Translations under genes and position numbers: made by a program
Part shown: in pieces, positions 1 to 10,084 of the stretch
Position numbering within the stretch: the stretch's first letter is position 1
Layout: each line of letters begins with the position of its first letter
Source: Cochliopodium minus
Lineage: Eukaryota; Discosea; Himatismenida; Cochliopodiidae
Direction of reading: 5' to 3'
Assembly: GCA_024220525.1 (NCBI GenBank)
Contig: JAMYWO010000019.1
Span: forward strand, 45,244 to 84,169
Length of the DNA: 38,926 nt
Notes under the pieces: generated by a model
What the model saw: the letters and a program-made list of their open reading frames with translations, nothing else
What the model was told of the DNA's origin: nothing
The model's database searches: none

Positions 1-240
1 ATAAAATAAATAAAATAAATAAAATAAATAAAATAAATAAAATAAATAAAATAAATAAAATAAATAAAAAATAAAAAATAAAAAATAAAAAATAAAAAAA
101 TAAAAATAAAAAATAAAAAAAATTTGTTGATTTCAAAAAACATAAAAAAAAATAAAAAAAATGAAAAGATAAAAATAAAAAATAAAAAATAAAAAATAAA
201 AAATAAACAATAAACAATAAAAATAAGTCTCACTTTTGTT
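1..240. repeat. A/T low-complexity tandem repeats
   Basis: Positions 1 to about 62 are about seven copies of a 9-bp unit (ATAAAATAA). They pass into (A5-7T)n runs to about 215, broken near 121-165 by a short unique stretch. The host gene to the right (234-2275, minus) points into this block. It could therefore be intron or 3' flank of that gene. Similar A/T runs fill introns throughout the window. Confidence 0.9.
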
Positions 241-2275
241 TTTCTTGACAGTGTCTCGCTGGTAGTATTCTTGTATTGTCTCGTACCGAATCCCAATGTT
301 TATTGACTGATTTGAGATTTGGGAAGTGTCACCTATATTAAAAATAAAATTGAGAATTATTAAAACATAAAAAATAAATAACTAAATTTACTTGTATTCC
401 CAAACAAAGAGTTACTTAGTTTGATCATTTTATTTGGAGAAACAGTTACATGATTCATTTTATCTAACATTCTTTGAGGAGAATTAGAACAAGAGGAAAC
501 TTCTTTTTGGATTTCAAAAGATTTTTTTTTCATAAACTCCTCCACTTCTTGATCATTTCCTTTCCCCTGAGACATTTTGAGAATAATGCCCAAAAGAAAA
601 AATCTGCACTGGAGAACAAACTGGTCATCGTAGTTCAAGGAAACTATTCTAGGAACTGTACTGTTTTGTATTGTGCGAGTTTTGAAAATGAATTTCAAAT
701 AATACAATATACTTGCTAACGTCCTATATCCACAAGATGTATTATCAAGCTGTTGGGGGGGAGTTTGGTAATCCACTGAGCAAGTCTTTACAGAAAGATA
801 TTTCTCAAGAAAATATGAGACATGGTGTTGGTGTTCAACATGACTACTTTTAAAGAGATATTGTAAAGAGTCGATGGTGTGAATGCTTGCTTCCAATACA
901 TTATCTTTCTCAACAAGGTTTACACAAATTAAATACCAATGAGTTGAACTAAATTGAATAAAAAAATAAAATATAAAAAAATAAATAAAATAAAATAAAT
1001 AAAATAAATAAAAAAATAAAAATAAAACAAATACATTATATTGATTGGCATGATCAACCATTTATGTTGTTTGATGAATTCGAAATTCATTTCCTTCATC
1101 TTCTTTTCAATATTATTAATGTCAACAAAAAAGAAAGTTTCAAAGAAATAAACAAGATTCTGGACTTTGGGTAAACTATCTTTCAAATATCTTTTAAAAA
1201 ATAATTTTAAAAAAATGAATTAATGAATTAAAATAAAAGAAATTTACCTTAAAAAAAAGTTAAAGATCTCGTTATTCATAAAAAGATTTTTCTCGATTAT
1301 GTAAAGATCAGATATTCTCAAATTTGTTGAATAAAATTCCAAAATTGGAGTGAAATTATCCTCGTTGTATTCCACACTCTTCAAAGACATCTTTTCAACT
1401 AATCCAACATCCAATCCCTCTTTGTCATTCAAGTTTTCGAAAATCTTGGGGAGTATCATTTTATTCAGTTCATCCATTTTGTTGTTGAAATGTTTTCTTT
1501 GTAACTTTGGAAAACTGATCCAGTTTTCACTTTCATGCATCTTGAAGACCAATATTTCTTGTGATCTCTATTAATAAATCAATAAACAAAAAAATATAAA
1601 ATTCAAAAAAAAAAAGTTTACATAAATTTTTTCAACATCATTCAATTCAAATTCAAAAACTGTTTTTAAAGATCTCGATTGTTTAGTTTTAAATTCAACT
1701 CTTTTTTCAGAAAACAAAACAATATCAGCGACTTGAATCAAAGGTTGGAATCTTTTAATTTCACAATAACTTGGGTTTTCTTTTTAAAAAAAAATGAAAT
1801 ATTTATTAAAAAAAAATTAAAAGTTACCCATCTCCATCACATCATCAACAACTTTGTTTCTTTTTTCTACCATTTCAATTTGAAAATCATCGTTGTTTAA
1901 TCCCTCTTGTTGAATCCTTTTCTTTAGAGAACTCTTTTGCTTTGAAAGATCTCCCCTTAGTTGAAATATTGTGTCATAGGCTTTGAAGAGTTCTTTTTTG
2001 TTTTGTTCGAGCTCCACTTTTGTTTCCCCCAGCTCTTTTTCCGCGTTTTGTCTTTGAAGTTCAGATTTCTCTAGTTTGCTTTTCAGCTCCAATATTTCTC
2101 TTTCTTTTATATATGACAAGTCCTCTGAATAAAAAAATAAAAAATTTAATAAATAAATAAATAAAAATTTGATAAATCATAAATTAAAAAAAAAATAATT
2201 AAAAAATAATAAAAAATAATTAAAAAATAAAAAAAATTTACCAGAATCAAGAGTAGTCTCACAGTTATGATTCAT
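234..2275 (-). CDS. Ulp1/SENP-type (C48) cysteine protease with N-terminal coiled coil, 3' end open
   Basis: The exons, read on minus, are 2242-2275, 1828-2124, 1622-1779, 1248-1567, 1035-1190, 392-948 and 234-332. All phases fit, giving at least 540 codons. Residues about 12-110 are a Lys/Glu-rich coiled coil. The protease core follows: NNEIFNFFL (the Ulp1 NDEIINFYL motif), then MPINIISTHWYLI joined across the 86-nt intron 949-1034. Visible catalytic residues are His about 325 (THW), Asp about 348 (IDSL) and Gln plus Cys about 394 (QQLDNTSCG). The family cleaves SUMO or related ubiquitin-like proteins from their targets or precursors, mostly in the nucleus. The start is the first in-frame ATG after a stop. 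A good donor at 232-233 suggests another exon in the A/T repeats or beyond the window. An undetermined base at 2329 lies upstream. The family is sure; the substrate is inferred. Confidence 0.85.
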
Positions 2276-2448
2276 TGGTTGGAGAATTGTGACTTTATAA
2301 GGAGATGTTTGATTTGAATTGTTATACCNTTGGTTAATCTAATGCTTAAAAAATTATACAAAATTAGAATGGGGTTTCCTTTCATTTTTCACTGACAATT
2401 ATAATAAAATATAATAGATCAAAATAATTAAAGTGAAAATTTATAATA

Positions 2449-2546
2449 ATATAAAATTTCAATCAAGATCCACCACAAACATCTGCAAATAAAAAGCCAT
2501 TTTCTTTCATATTTTGAATTAAAGTTTTGAATTAAACAATTAGGGA
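2449..2546 (+). promoter_or_regulatory. Upstream block conserved between array copies A and B
   Basis: The roughly 100 bases before the copy A start match those before copy B (about 4431-4530). Shared features are a block starting TTTCAAT(C/A)AAGATCCAC, then CTGCAAATAAAA, TTTCATATTTTGAAT and TTGAATTAAACAATTAGGGA directly before the ATG. The likeness reflects the tandem duplication and probably holds the promoter and 5' leader. The rest of 2276-2448 is A/T-rich with nothing recognisable. Confidence 0.5.
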
Positions 2547-4215
2547 ATGGATTCAATAAATTTGATGAAAAATTTTAAAGTTGCTTTTCTTACCAATGCC
2601 AATTATGATATAAATAAACATTCTAAAAAATGGGGTTGGGATATTTATTTAGTATCAAGTTCAAATGATCCAATCAAGTATAGATTTGATTTCAAAAAAT
2701 ATCAGGTAAAACAACATCAGCCAACATTATAATCAAATTATGAATTCATTTAGTTGATATTATTGGATGGGGGAAATGGTTTGAGTGGTAAAAATATAAA
2801 AATGAAATATATATTTCAATTTAAGAAAAGAAAAGAATATACTTGTTTGAAATACATGGATAGAAATAAAAAACAAAATAATATGTCTATTATTGAATCC
2901 AATTATGATCACATTTAATTCATAACGAGAAATTAATTGTGATTCCAATAATTATTCGAGGTTATTCCAATATATCGATGATTGATTTTTTATCGTATTA
3001 AAATATCCAGACACATTTATAAAAGGAAAAATTGTTTCTCCTTCCTGTTAATATAGATCCAATTATCGAAAATTTAAATTGATCTAAAGAAAGTTTAAAA
3101 CGACATTTGATTAATTTTCCATCGTTCTCTAAAATTATTTCTAGGGGAACAACATAAATATTTTGGTGATGAACTCTGTTCATTTGTGGAGAGTGGGGGA
3201 AATGTTCTGATGATGGGGTGGAGCCCGTATACTGATGGTAATTAAAATAAAAAAACTACAATAAATTGAAAAAAAAACAAATTATTCAATTAAAAAGGGA
3301 TTTATGGGTTTGGAGGGAGCTTTTTGAGTAAATTTTTTGATTTTTTTTTTATTTATTCTTTGTTGTTTACTATAATTTTTCAATCTTATAATTTAAGATT
3401 TAGTTAAAAGTTTTTTTTTCTTAAATTAATTTTTGAAGAATTTTTTTTTTATTTTTTTTATTTTTTTATTATTTTTTTGAAAAAAAAAGAGTATTATCCC
3501 AACATTTTGAAAGATGATGAAGGGGTTAATTGGAGAGAGCAAATAAAACACCCATTTGAAATAGAAGATATAGAAAAGAGTGAGTTTTTTCATCAACTAG
3601 AATATTTTGATTGGCCTGTGAGAAAAAATCCAGATTATGTAACTATGAACGAAGGGTCAAAGGTTATTTTGGGAACTTTGGATTGTCCTTTATTGATTGA
3701 AGTAAATTTCTAGATTTTTTTTAAAATTTATTTTTTATCCTCATCATATTTTTTATGAAATATTTTATATTTTGAATTAATTTATTTCAATTTAATTTAT
3801 GTATTCGTATTTTTGTAAATTTCATTTTAAAATTAAATTTATTTTATTTTTTATTATAAAATTTAAATTTATTTTATTTATTTTTACAATTTTAATAAAG
3901 AAAAAACTAGATCTTGGGAGCATTGTTACGATCAACTCAAGAAGCGACTCAATTCCTTTCAATTTTGTTCACAACACAATGTTGTACATGATGAAGCGTT
4001 TCTTGGAATGGAATCCTGAAGTACACTCCAAATTCCCCACATTTTTCAAAATTCAAACTTATTTTTTCATGCTTTGTATGTTGAGAAAAAAGAAAGAAAA
4101 AAAGTTTTTTCTCCCCAAGTTTGTTGCTTTTGAAATCATCAAAAGTTCTTTTGTTATGATAAACTTTGATCTTTCTGGACCTGAGATGGGAGCTTTGAAA
4201 TCTAAATTTAATTAA
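2547..4215 (+). CDS. Array copy A: possible class I GATase-like-fold protein
   Basis: The six exons are 2547-2705, 2754-2787, 3145-3237, 3298-3327, 3490-3701 and 3901-4215, giving 843 nt and 280 aa. The joined protein starts MDSINLMKNFKVAFLTNAN and continues with LILLDGGNGL, a gap, then SFVESGGNVLMMGW, YYPN and VILGTLDCPLLIE. It ends with a basic tail around LRKKKEKKF. A strand, then a glycine-rich turn, then a helix reading 'FVESGGNVLMMGW' recalls ThuA-like and other class I glutamine-amidotransferase-fold domains. I see no Cys-His-Glu triad, so no enzyme activity can be claimed. Exon 2 to exon 3 has a 357-nt intron, longer than in the other copies. The gene is first in a four-gene head-to-tail array. 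Confidence 0.75.
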
Positions 4216-4430
4216 ATAATTCCCAAACAAGACCATATATTGATATCTTTCTCTATGCATGATAGATTAAACTTTGTTATTATTTCAATTATTAAACTAT
4301 TTATTCCATTCTCAATCATAATTTCTTTTTTTCCATTCTGTTGATATGTTAAAGCTTTTCTTTTAACTCTGAGTTATATTTTGATCATTCCAGTGGATAC
4401 TTTTCTTAAATCATCTTTTAAAATTTATAT

Positions 4431-4530
4431 TAATATAAAATTTCAATAAAGATCCACAAAAAACTGCAAATAAAAACCCCATTTTGTTTCATATTTTGAA
4501 TATTAAGTTTTTGAATTAAACAATTAGGGA
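4431..4530 (+). promoter_or_regulatory. Upstream block of copy B and A-B spacer
   Basis: The last 100 bases of the 315-bp spacer 4216-4530 repeat the block found upstream of copy A. The earlier part of the spacer is T-rich. It includes a stretch near 4330-4365 (CATTCTGTTGAT, then GTTAAAGCTTTTCTTT) that recurs after copy B at about 6237-6272. The duplicated unit therefore included both flanks. No gene is seen in the spacer. Confidence 0.5.
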
Positions 4531-6123
4531 ATGGATTCAATAAATTTAATGAAAAATTTTAAAGTTGCTTTTCTTACCAATGCCAATTATGATATAAATA
4601 AACATTCAAAAGAATGGGGTTGGGATATTTATTTGGTTTCAAGTTCAGATGATCCAATCAAGTATCGATTTGATTTCAAAAAATATCACGTAAAATTTCG
4701 AAAACAACAAACATCATCCAACATTATAATCAAATTATGAATTCATTTAGTTGATATTATTGGATGGGGGAAATGTTTTGAGTGGTAAAAATATAAAAAT
4801 GAAATATTTCAATTAAAGAAAGAAATACATGGATTGCAAAAATTGCAAATTTTGTGAATATAGGCATAAATGCGAATCAAATCGATAATATCATCACTTT
4901 TGGATTTGTTAATATATTAGATCCTATTATATTTCTATTCAAAAAAGACATTTGATTAATTTTTCTATTGTTCTCTAAAAATCATTTCTAGGGGAGCAAC
5001 ATGAATATTTTGGTGATGAACTCTGTTCATTTGTGGAGAGTGGGGGAAATGTTCTAATGATGGGGTGGGCACCTTATACTGATGGTAAAATTTCAACTTT
5101 AAAACTTTTAGTTGAAAAAAATTAAATTATTTTTACTCCAAAGGGTATTATGGATTTGGGGGAAAATTTTTGAGTAAAAATTTCTTTTTTATTATTTTTC
5201 AATATTTTTTATTTTTAACTTTTTATTTTTTATTTTTAACTTTTTATTTTTTGTTATTTTGTTATTTTTTTTTATTTTTATTTTGATTTTTTTATTTTTT
5301 TATTTTATTTTTATTTTATAACTTTTTTGCTTAATTTTTTTTTTTAAATTTTTTATTTTTTAATTGTTTGATTTTTTATTATTTTATTTTTTTAAAATTT
5401 GTAATGATAATAATAAAAAAAAAAAGAATATTATCCCAACATTTTGAAAGATGATGAGGGGGTTAATTGGAGAGAGCAAATAAAACACCCATTTGAAATA
5501 GAAGATATAGAAAAGAGTGAGTTTTTTCATCAACTAGAATATTTTGTTTGGCCTGTGAGAAAAAACCCGGATGATATAACTATGAACGAAGGGTCAAAGG
5601 TTATTTTGGGAACTTTGGATTGTCCTTTATTGATCGAAGTAAATTTCTAGATTTTTTTTTTTAGATTTATTTTTTATCCTCATCACATTTTTTATGAAAT
5701 ATTTTATTTTCAATTTATTTGTTTCAATTTAATTTATGTATTCGTATTTTTGTAAATTTCATTTTAAAATTTAAATTTATTTTATTTATTTTTACAATTT
5801 TAATAAAGAAAAAACTAGATCTTGGGAGCATTGTTACGATCAACTCAAGAAGCGACTCAATTCCTTTCAATTTTGTTCACAACACAATGTTGTACATGAT
5901 GAAGCGTTTCTTGGAATGGAATCCTGAAGTACACTCCAAATTCCCCACATTTTTCAAAATTCAAACTTATTTTTTCATGCTTTGTATGTTGAGAAAAAAG
6001 AAAGAAAAAAAGTTTTTTCTCCCCAAGTTTGTTGCTTTTGAAATCATCAAAAGTTCTTTTGTTATGGTAAATTTTGATCTTTCTGGACCCGAGATGGGAG
6101 CTTTGAAATCTAAATTTAATTAA
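4531..6123 (+). CDS. Array copy B: near-duplicate of copy A
   Basis: The exons are 4531-4689, 4751-4784, 4992-5084, 5144-5173, 5427-5638 and 5809-6123. Every exon has exactly the same length as in copy A (843 nt, 280 aa). Exons 5 and 6 differ from copy A at only a few bases, whereas introns 2 and 4 differ in length. This points to a recent tandem duplication with purifying selection on coding parts. The protein shows the same motifs as copy A: the LILLDGGN strand, SFVESGGNVLMMGW and the basic C-terminus. Function is unknown. Confidence 0.75.
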
Positions 6124-6280
6124 ATAATTCCCAAACAATACTTTTTTTATTTAATTTGATCTCCTTATCCAATTATGTGATTATCCAATTTTCTTTGAAT
6201 TTTTTTTTCTCAATCATAATTTCTTTTTTTTTTTTCCATTCTGTTGATGTAATTGTTAAAGCTTTTCTTTCAACTTTATA

Positions 6281-6590
6281 AAAATGAAGATTTATTTGCA
6301 TTTGGAACTATGTACATTGACAAATAGGAATTGGAAATAATTAAAATCAATATTGGTGATGAATGATTCAACAATCAAATTAATTGATTGGAGAAAATCA
6401 TACAATGATTTACAAAGATAATGGAGAATTATTGGTGTTTGGGAATAATGTAAATGGACAATTGGGACTCGGAAATTCAGAATAAGAAAATGAATTAACT
6501 CCAATTTTGTTGATGAAAGATAAAACGATCAAAATGATAAGATTAGGAGGATATCATTCAATTATTTACGAAGAAAAAGGTGATTATTCA
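6281..6590 (+). pseudogene. RCC1-repeat relic between array copies B and C
   Basis: Translation shows degenerate RCC1 repeats (NEDLFAFGT, NGELLVFGNNVNGQLGLGNSE, then LLMKDKTIKMIRLGGYHSIIY). They are broken by several in-frame stops and frame changes and have no start. The segment from GATGAATGATTCAACAATC to TCAATTATTTAC is nearly the same as one at 17790-18012. Both therefore come from one source gene. The rest of the 734-bp spacer 6124-6857 is A/T-rich, with a short GC-richer stretch at 6660-6700 that I cannot assign. Confidence 0.7.
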
Positions 6591-6857
6591 TGCCAAATTC
6601 CACCCATTCTCCTACACTTCCTATAATCAATAAACAAAATTCTAAAATTTTTTTTATTTAGCGAATCTTGGCACTTCACGGCTAAATGATGCAAAGCATA
6701 AATTTTTCTATATATGGAAACTCAACCAATTATTCTTTCTTTATCAATCAATTTCTAAATTAACAATTTTATTTTTAAATATCAAGAAATTTCAAAAAAA
6801 AAATCTGATTCCTTTGTGATAAAGAAAATCAATCCTGCCCAAAATTGAAGAGTTAGG

Positions 6858-8416
6858 ATGGATTCAATTGATTTGATCAAGAAAAATTTTAAAATATTAT
6901 TTCTCACCAATGCTCAATATCCCATCAATCAACACTCTAGGGAATGGGGATGGGATCTTCTTCTTGTGAATGATCAAAATGATTATAATGTTGATTTAAA
7001 GAAATATCATGTAAAATAGATTTGTATACCTATATTTCATAATATTTATAACCTTTAAATTCCTTCAATCAATTAAAGCTCGTATTATTGGATGGGGGAA
7101 ATTGTTTGAATGGTAAATGATTAACAAAATTTACAAAAGAAAATTTAAACTGATATTCCTTTGATCAATATTAAATTAAATACTACTATTGATGCAATCA
7201 CATCCCAATTATAATGGTTTATCTTTATTTGTATGATATTTTTTAAAATTGCTTGAATTATTCGAAATTTTTAAGCATCAAATTTTTGAGTGTTTATTTC
7301 ATAACAAGTATAATGCTTAAAATCATGGTTTCAATCACAATTTTCACCATTTGTTTTCTATAAAATGAATTAAATTAAAGAGAAACAACAGAAATATTTT
7401 GGTGATGAACTCAGTTCATTTGTGGAGAGTGGAGGAAATGTGATTATGATGGGATGGGCACCTTATACTGATGGTATAATTTCAACTTTAAAACTTTTAA
7501 TTGAAAAAAAAAATTAAACTATTTTTACTCCAAAGGGTATTATGGATTTGGGGGAAAATTTTTGAGTAAAAATTTGTTTTTTTAATTGATTTTTTTTAAA
7601 AAAAATATTTTTTGATTCTATTTTATTTTTTTATTTCTATTTATTTAATTTTATATTTTTATACTTTTTTATCTTCTTTTTATTTTTGAAAAAAGAGTAT
7701 TACCCCAACACTTTGAAAAGTGATGGCGGAATAACTTGGAAAAAGCAGATAGGAGATACTTTAGAAATTAAAAAAATGGAACAGAGTGAGTTTTTTCATC
7801 AACTTGAATATTATGATTGGCCCGTGAGATCTAACCCTCACCATCTTACCATTTTCCAAGATTCTAAAGTTATTTTAGGAACTTTGGCCTGTCCATTACT
7901 AATTGAAGTAAACTTTAAATCATTTTTATTTTTTTATTTTTTATAATTTTTTTTGTTTTCTTTATTTTTTTTTTACTAATTTATTTTTTGTATTCTTATT
8001 TTTGTAAATTTCATTTTAAAATTTAAATTTATTTTATTTTTTATTATTTAAAAATTTTGGTAAAGAAAAAACTAGATTGTGGAAGCATTGTTACGATCAA
8101 CTCAAGAAGCGACTCAATTCCTTTCAATTTTGTCCACAACACAATGTTATACATGATGAAATGTTTCTTGGAATGGAATCCCGAAATACACCCCAAATTC
8201 CCCACATTTTTCAAAATTCAAACTTATTTTTTCATGCTTTGTATGTTGAGAAAAAAGAAAGAAAAAAAGTTTTTTCTCCCCAAGTTTGTTGCTTTTGAAA
8301 TCATCAAAAGATCTTTTGTTATGGTAAACTTTGATCTTTCTGGAAATTGGAAAGGCGATCTGAAAGATTCAACCCTAACATTTCCTCTCAAAAAGAAATC
8401 TTGTTTTATATGTTAA
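6858..8416 (+). CDS. Array copy C: possible class I GATase-like-fold protein
   Basis: The exons are 6858-7010, 7079-7112, 7381-7473, 7536-7565, 7696-7907 and 8066-8416, giving 873 nt and 290 aa. The joined protein reads MDSIDLIKKNFKILFLTNA, then LVLLDGGNCLNEKQQKYFGD, SFVESGGNVIMMGWAPYTDG and so on. Exons 1 to 5 have diverged clearly from A and B. In exon 6 a block of about 125 nt (near 8198-8310) is identical to the matching blocks of A and B. The C-terminus is longer and different (after LSGNWKGDL), because the last 90 bases are unrelated to A and B. Confidence 0.75.
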
Positions 8417-8584
8417 ACAAATCAAATTAAATTGTAAAGATGGAATAAAATTTCCTTAAAAATTAAATTTAAATAAATTTAATTTTGTTTTTTGATAACT
8501 TTGGACTCCTCACCTCCAGTCATCCAGGTAAGTTAATGTTTCCAAAATTTATTTTTTTTTATTCATATCAAAAATATTAAAAAA

Positions 8585-10001
8585 ATGAATAAAAAAAAAA
8601 AAAAGAGGTTCAAAAATCCTGAATCGGATAATTACAAATTAAAGATGGATTTGAAGGATTTGAACATGAATATCATTAAGGAAAATTTTAAGGTGAAATT
8701 TCTTACCAATTCATATTATCCTATCAATGATATCTGTAAAAATTGGGGATGGGATCTTTCTTTCATTAATAATTCGAATCCAATTAAAGAGATATTTGAT
8801 ATGAGTGAATATCACGTAAATAATTTTTTTTGAAATAAATAATTATTCAAATTAGTCTTCAAAAAAAAAAATTTTTTTTTAGTTAATTGCTTTGGAAGGT
8901 GGAAATTGTTTGGATGGTAAAAAAATTTGATGTAATTTTTTTTTTTCGTTAAACGAAATTTATCGAGAAGAGAAGCAACACGAATATTTTGGGAAAGGTT
9001 TATGTGATTATGTAGAAAACGGGGGGAATATTTTAATGTTAGGATGGTCTGCTTACCAAGATGGAAAATTCTTTTTTATTTTTTCTTATTTAGTATTTTA
9101 ATTTTATAATGTTTTTTCAAAAATAAATAGGGTACTATGGATTCGGAAGGAAGTCAATCAGTAAAAATTTTGTTAAATTTTATTTCTGAAAACAAACTAA
9201 TCAAATGATTTTTTTACATTTTAAAATGATTTTTTTAAACCATGAAGATTTAAAAAATTTAAATAAAATAATCCATGCTAACTAAAAAAACTTGAGAAAA
9301 TTTTTATTTATTGAAACTAAATAAAAAAATTTTGAAATAATTAATTTTGAAATGATTTTTGATTTATTCTAATTTAATTTCAATTATAAAATTTTTTTTT
9401 TTTAAAATAGAGTACGCACCAATGATTTTAAACGAGAACACATCGGGTAAGACTTGGAGGGGTGATTTAAGCGAAGAAGAAATAAAAAAAATAGAGAACA
9501 GCGAGTTTTTTTTGCATTTGGATCAAAATGACTGGAACGCCAGATTTGGTTACCAAGTGACAATAACAGAAGACTCCAAAGTTCTTCTAGGAAAAGAAAT
9601 TCAACCTTTAATAATAGAGGTTAGACTTTTCATTTTTTTGATCTTGATTTTTATTTTTTTAATTCAAAAAATAATGTACAAACATTTTTATTTTTTTTTT
9701 TTAAAACCTTCATTTTTTTGTAAAGAAAAAGTTAAAAACAGGGAGCGTTGTGGTGATAAATTCAAGAACTGATTCTGTTCCCTTTAATTTGATCCATAAT
9801 ACAATACTATACATGCTAAAAAACTTCTTGGAATGGAAGCCCGAAGTACACAGAAAATTCCCCTTACATTTCAAACTACAAACTTTTTGTTTTTTGCTTT
9901 GCATGTTTAGAAAGAGAAAACTAAAACTCTTCACTCTTCCAAGATACATTGGTTATGAAATCATCAAAAGATTTTTTGATATAAAAAGCATCAAAAAATA
10001 A
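8585..10001 (+). CDS. Array copy D: most diverged paralogue, one junction without a GT donor
   Basis: The exons by homology are 8585-8815, 8883-8916, 8971-9063, 9131-9160, 9411-9619 and 9726-10001, giving 873 nt and 290 aa if all are used. The N-terminus has a Lys-rich extension of about 20 residues before the aligned start. Motifs kept are LIALEGGNCLDE, DYVENGGNILMLGW, VLLGKEIQPLIIE and the basic LFTLPRYIGYEIIK end. At the exon 3 end the sequence is GATG|GAAAAT where the other copies have GATG|GTAAAA or GTATAA. Read-through would stop after about a dozen codons. The gene is a pseudogene, uses an unusual donor, or carries a sequencing error. It converges on the calpain gene. Confidence 0.65.
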
Positions 10002-10084
10002 ATAATTAATCTTCTTATTTTCATTCAAATAATTTTTCTTTTTGAAAACTTTTTTTTACATTTTATTTTTAAAAAAGTAAAAAT

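Noticed and set aside
1-240. Telomere or centromere repeat
   Set aside because: The units are A/T only and irregular, with no G-rich telomere strand; similar runs occur in many introns here.
2760-3183. Two small minus-strand ORFs inside intron 2 of array copy A
   Set aside because: They lack known motifs, are only partly kept in copy B's intron, and lie in A/T-rich sequence where such ORFs arise by chance.
3949-4260. Minus-strand ORFs at 3949-4260 and 5857-6138 opposite exon 6
   Set aside because: They are conserved only because exon 6 on the plus strand is conserved; plus-strand splice and motif evidence is much stronger.
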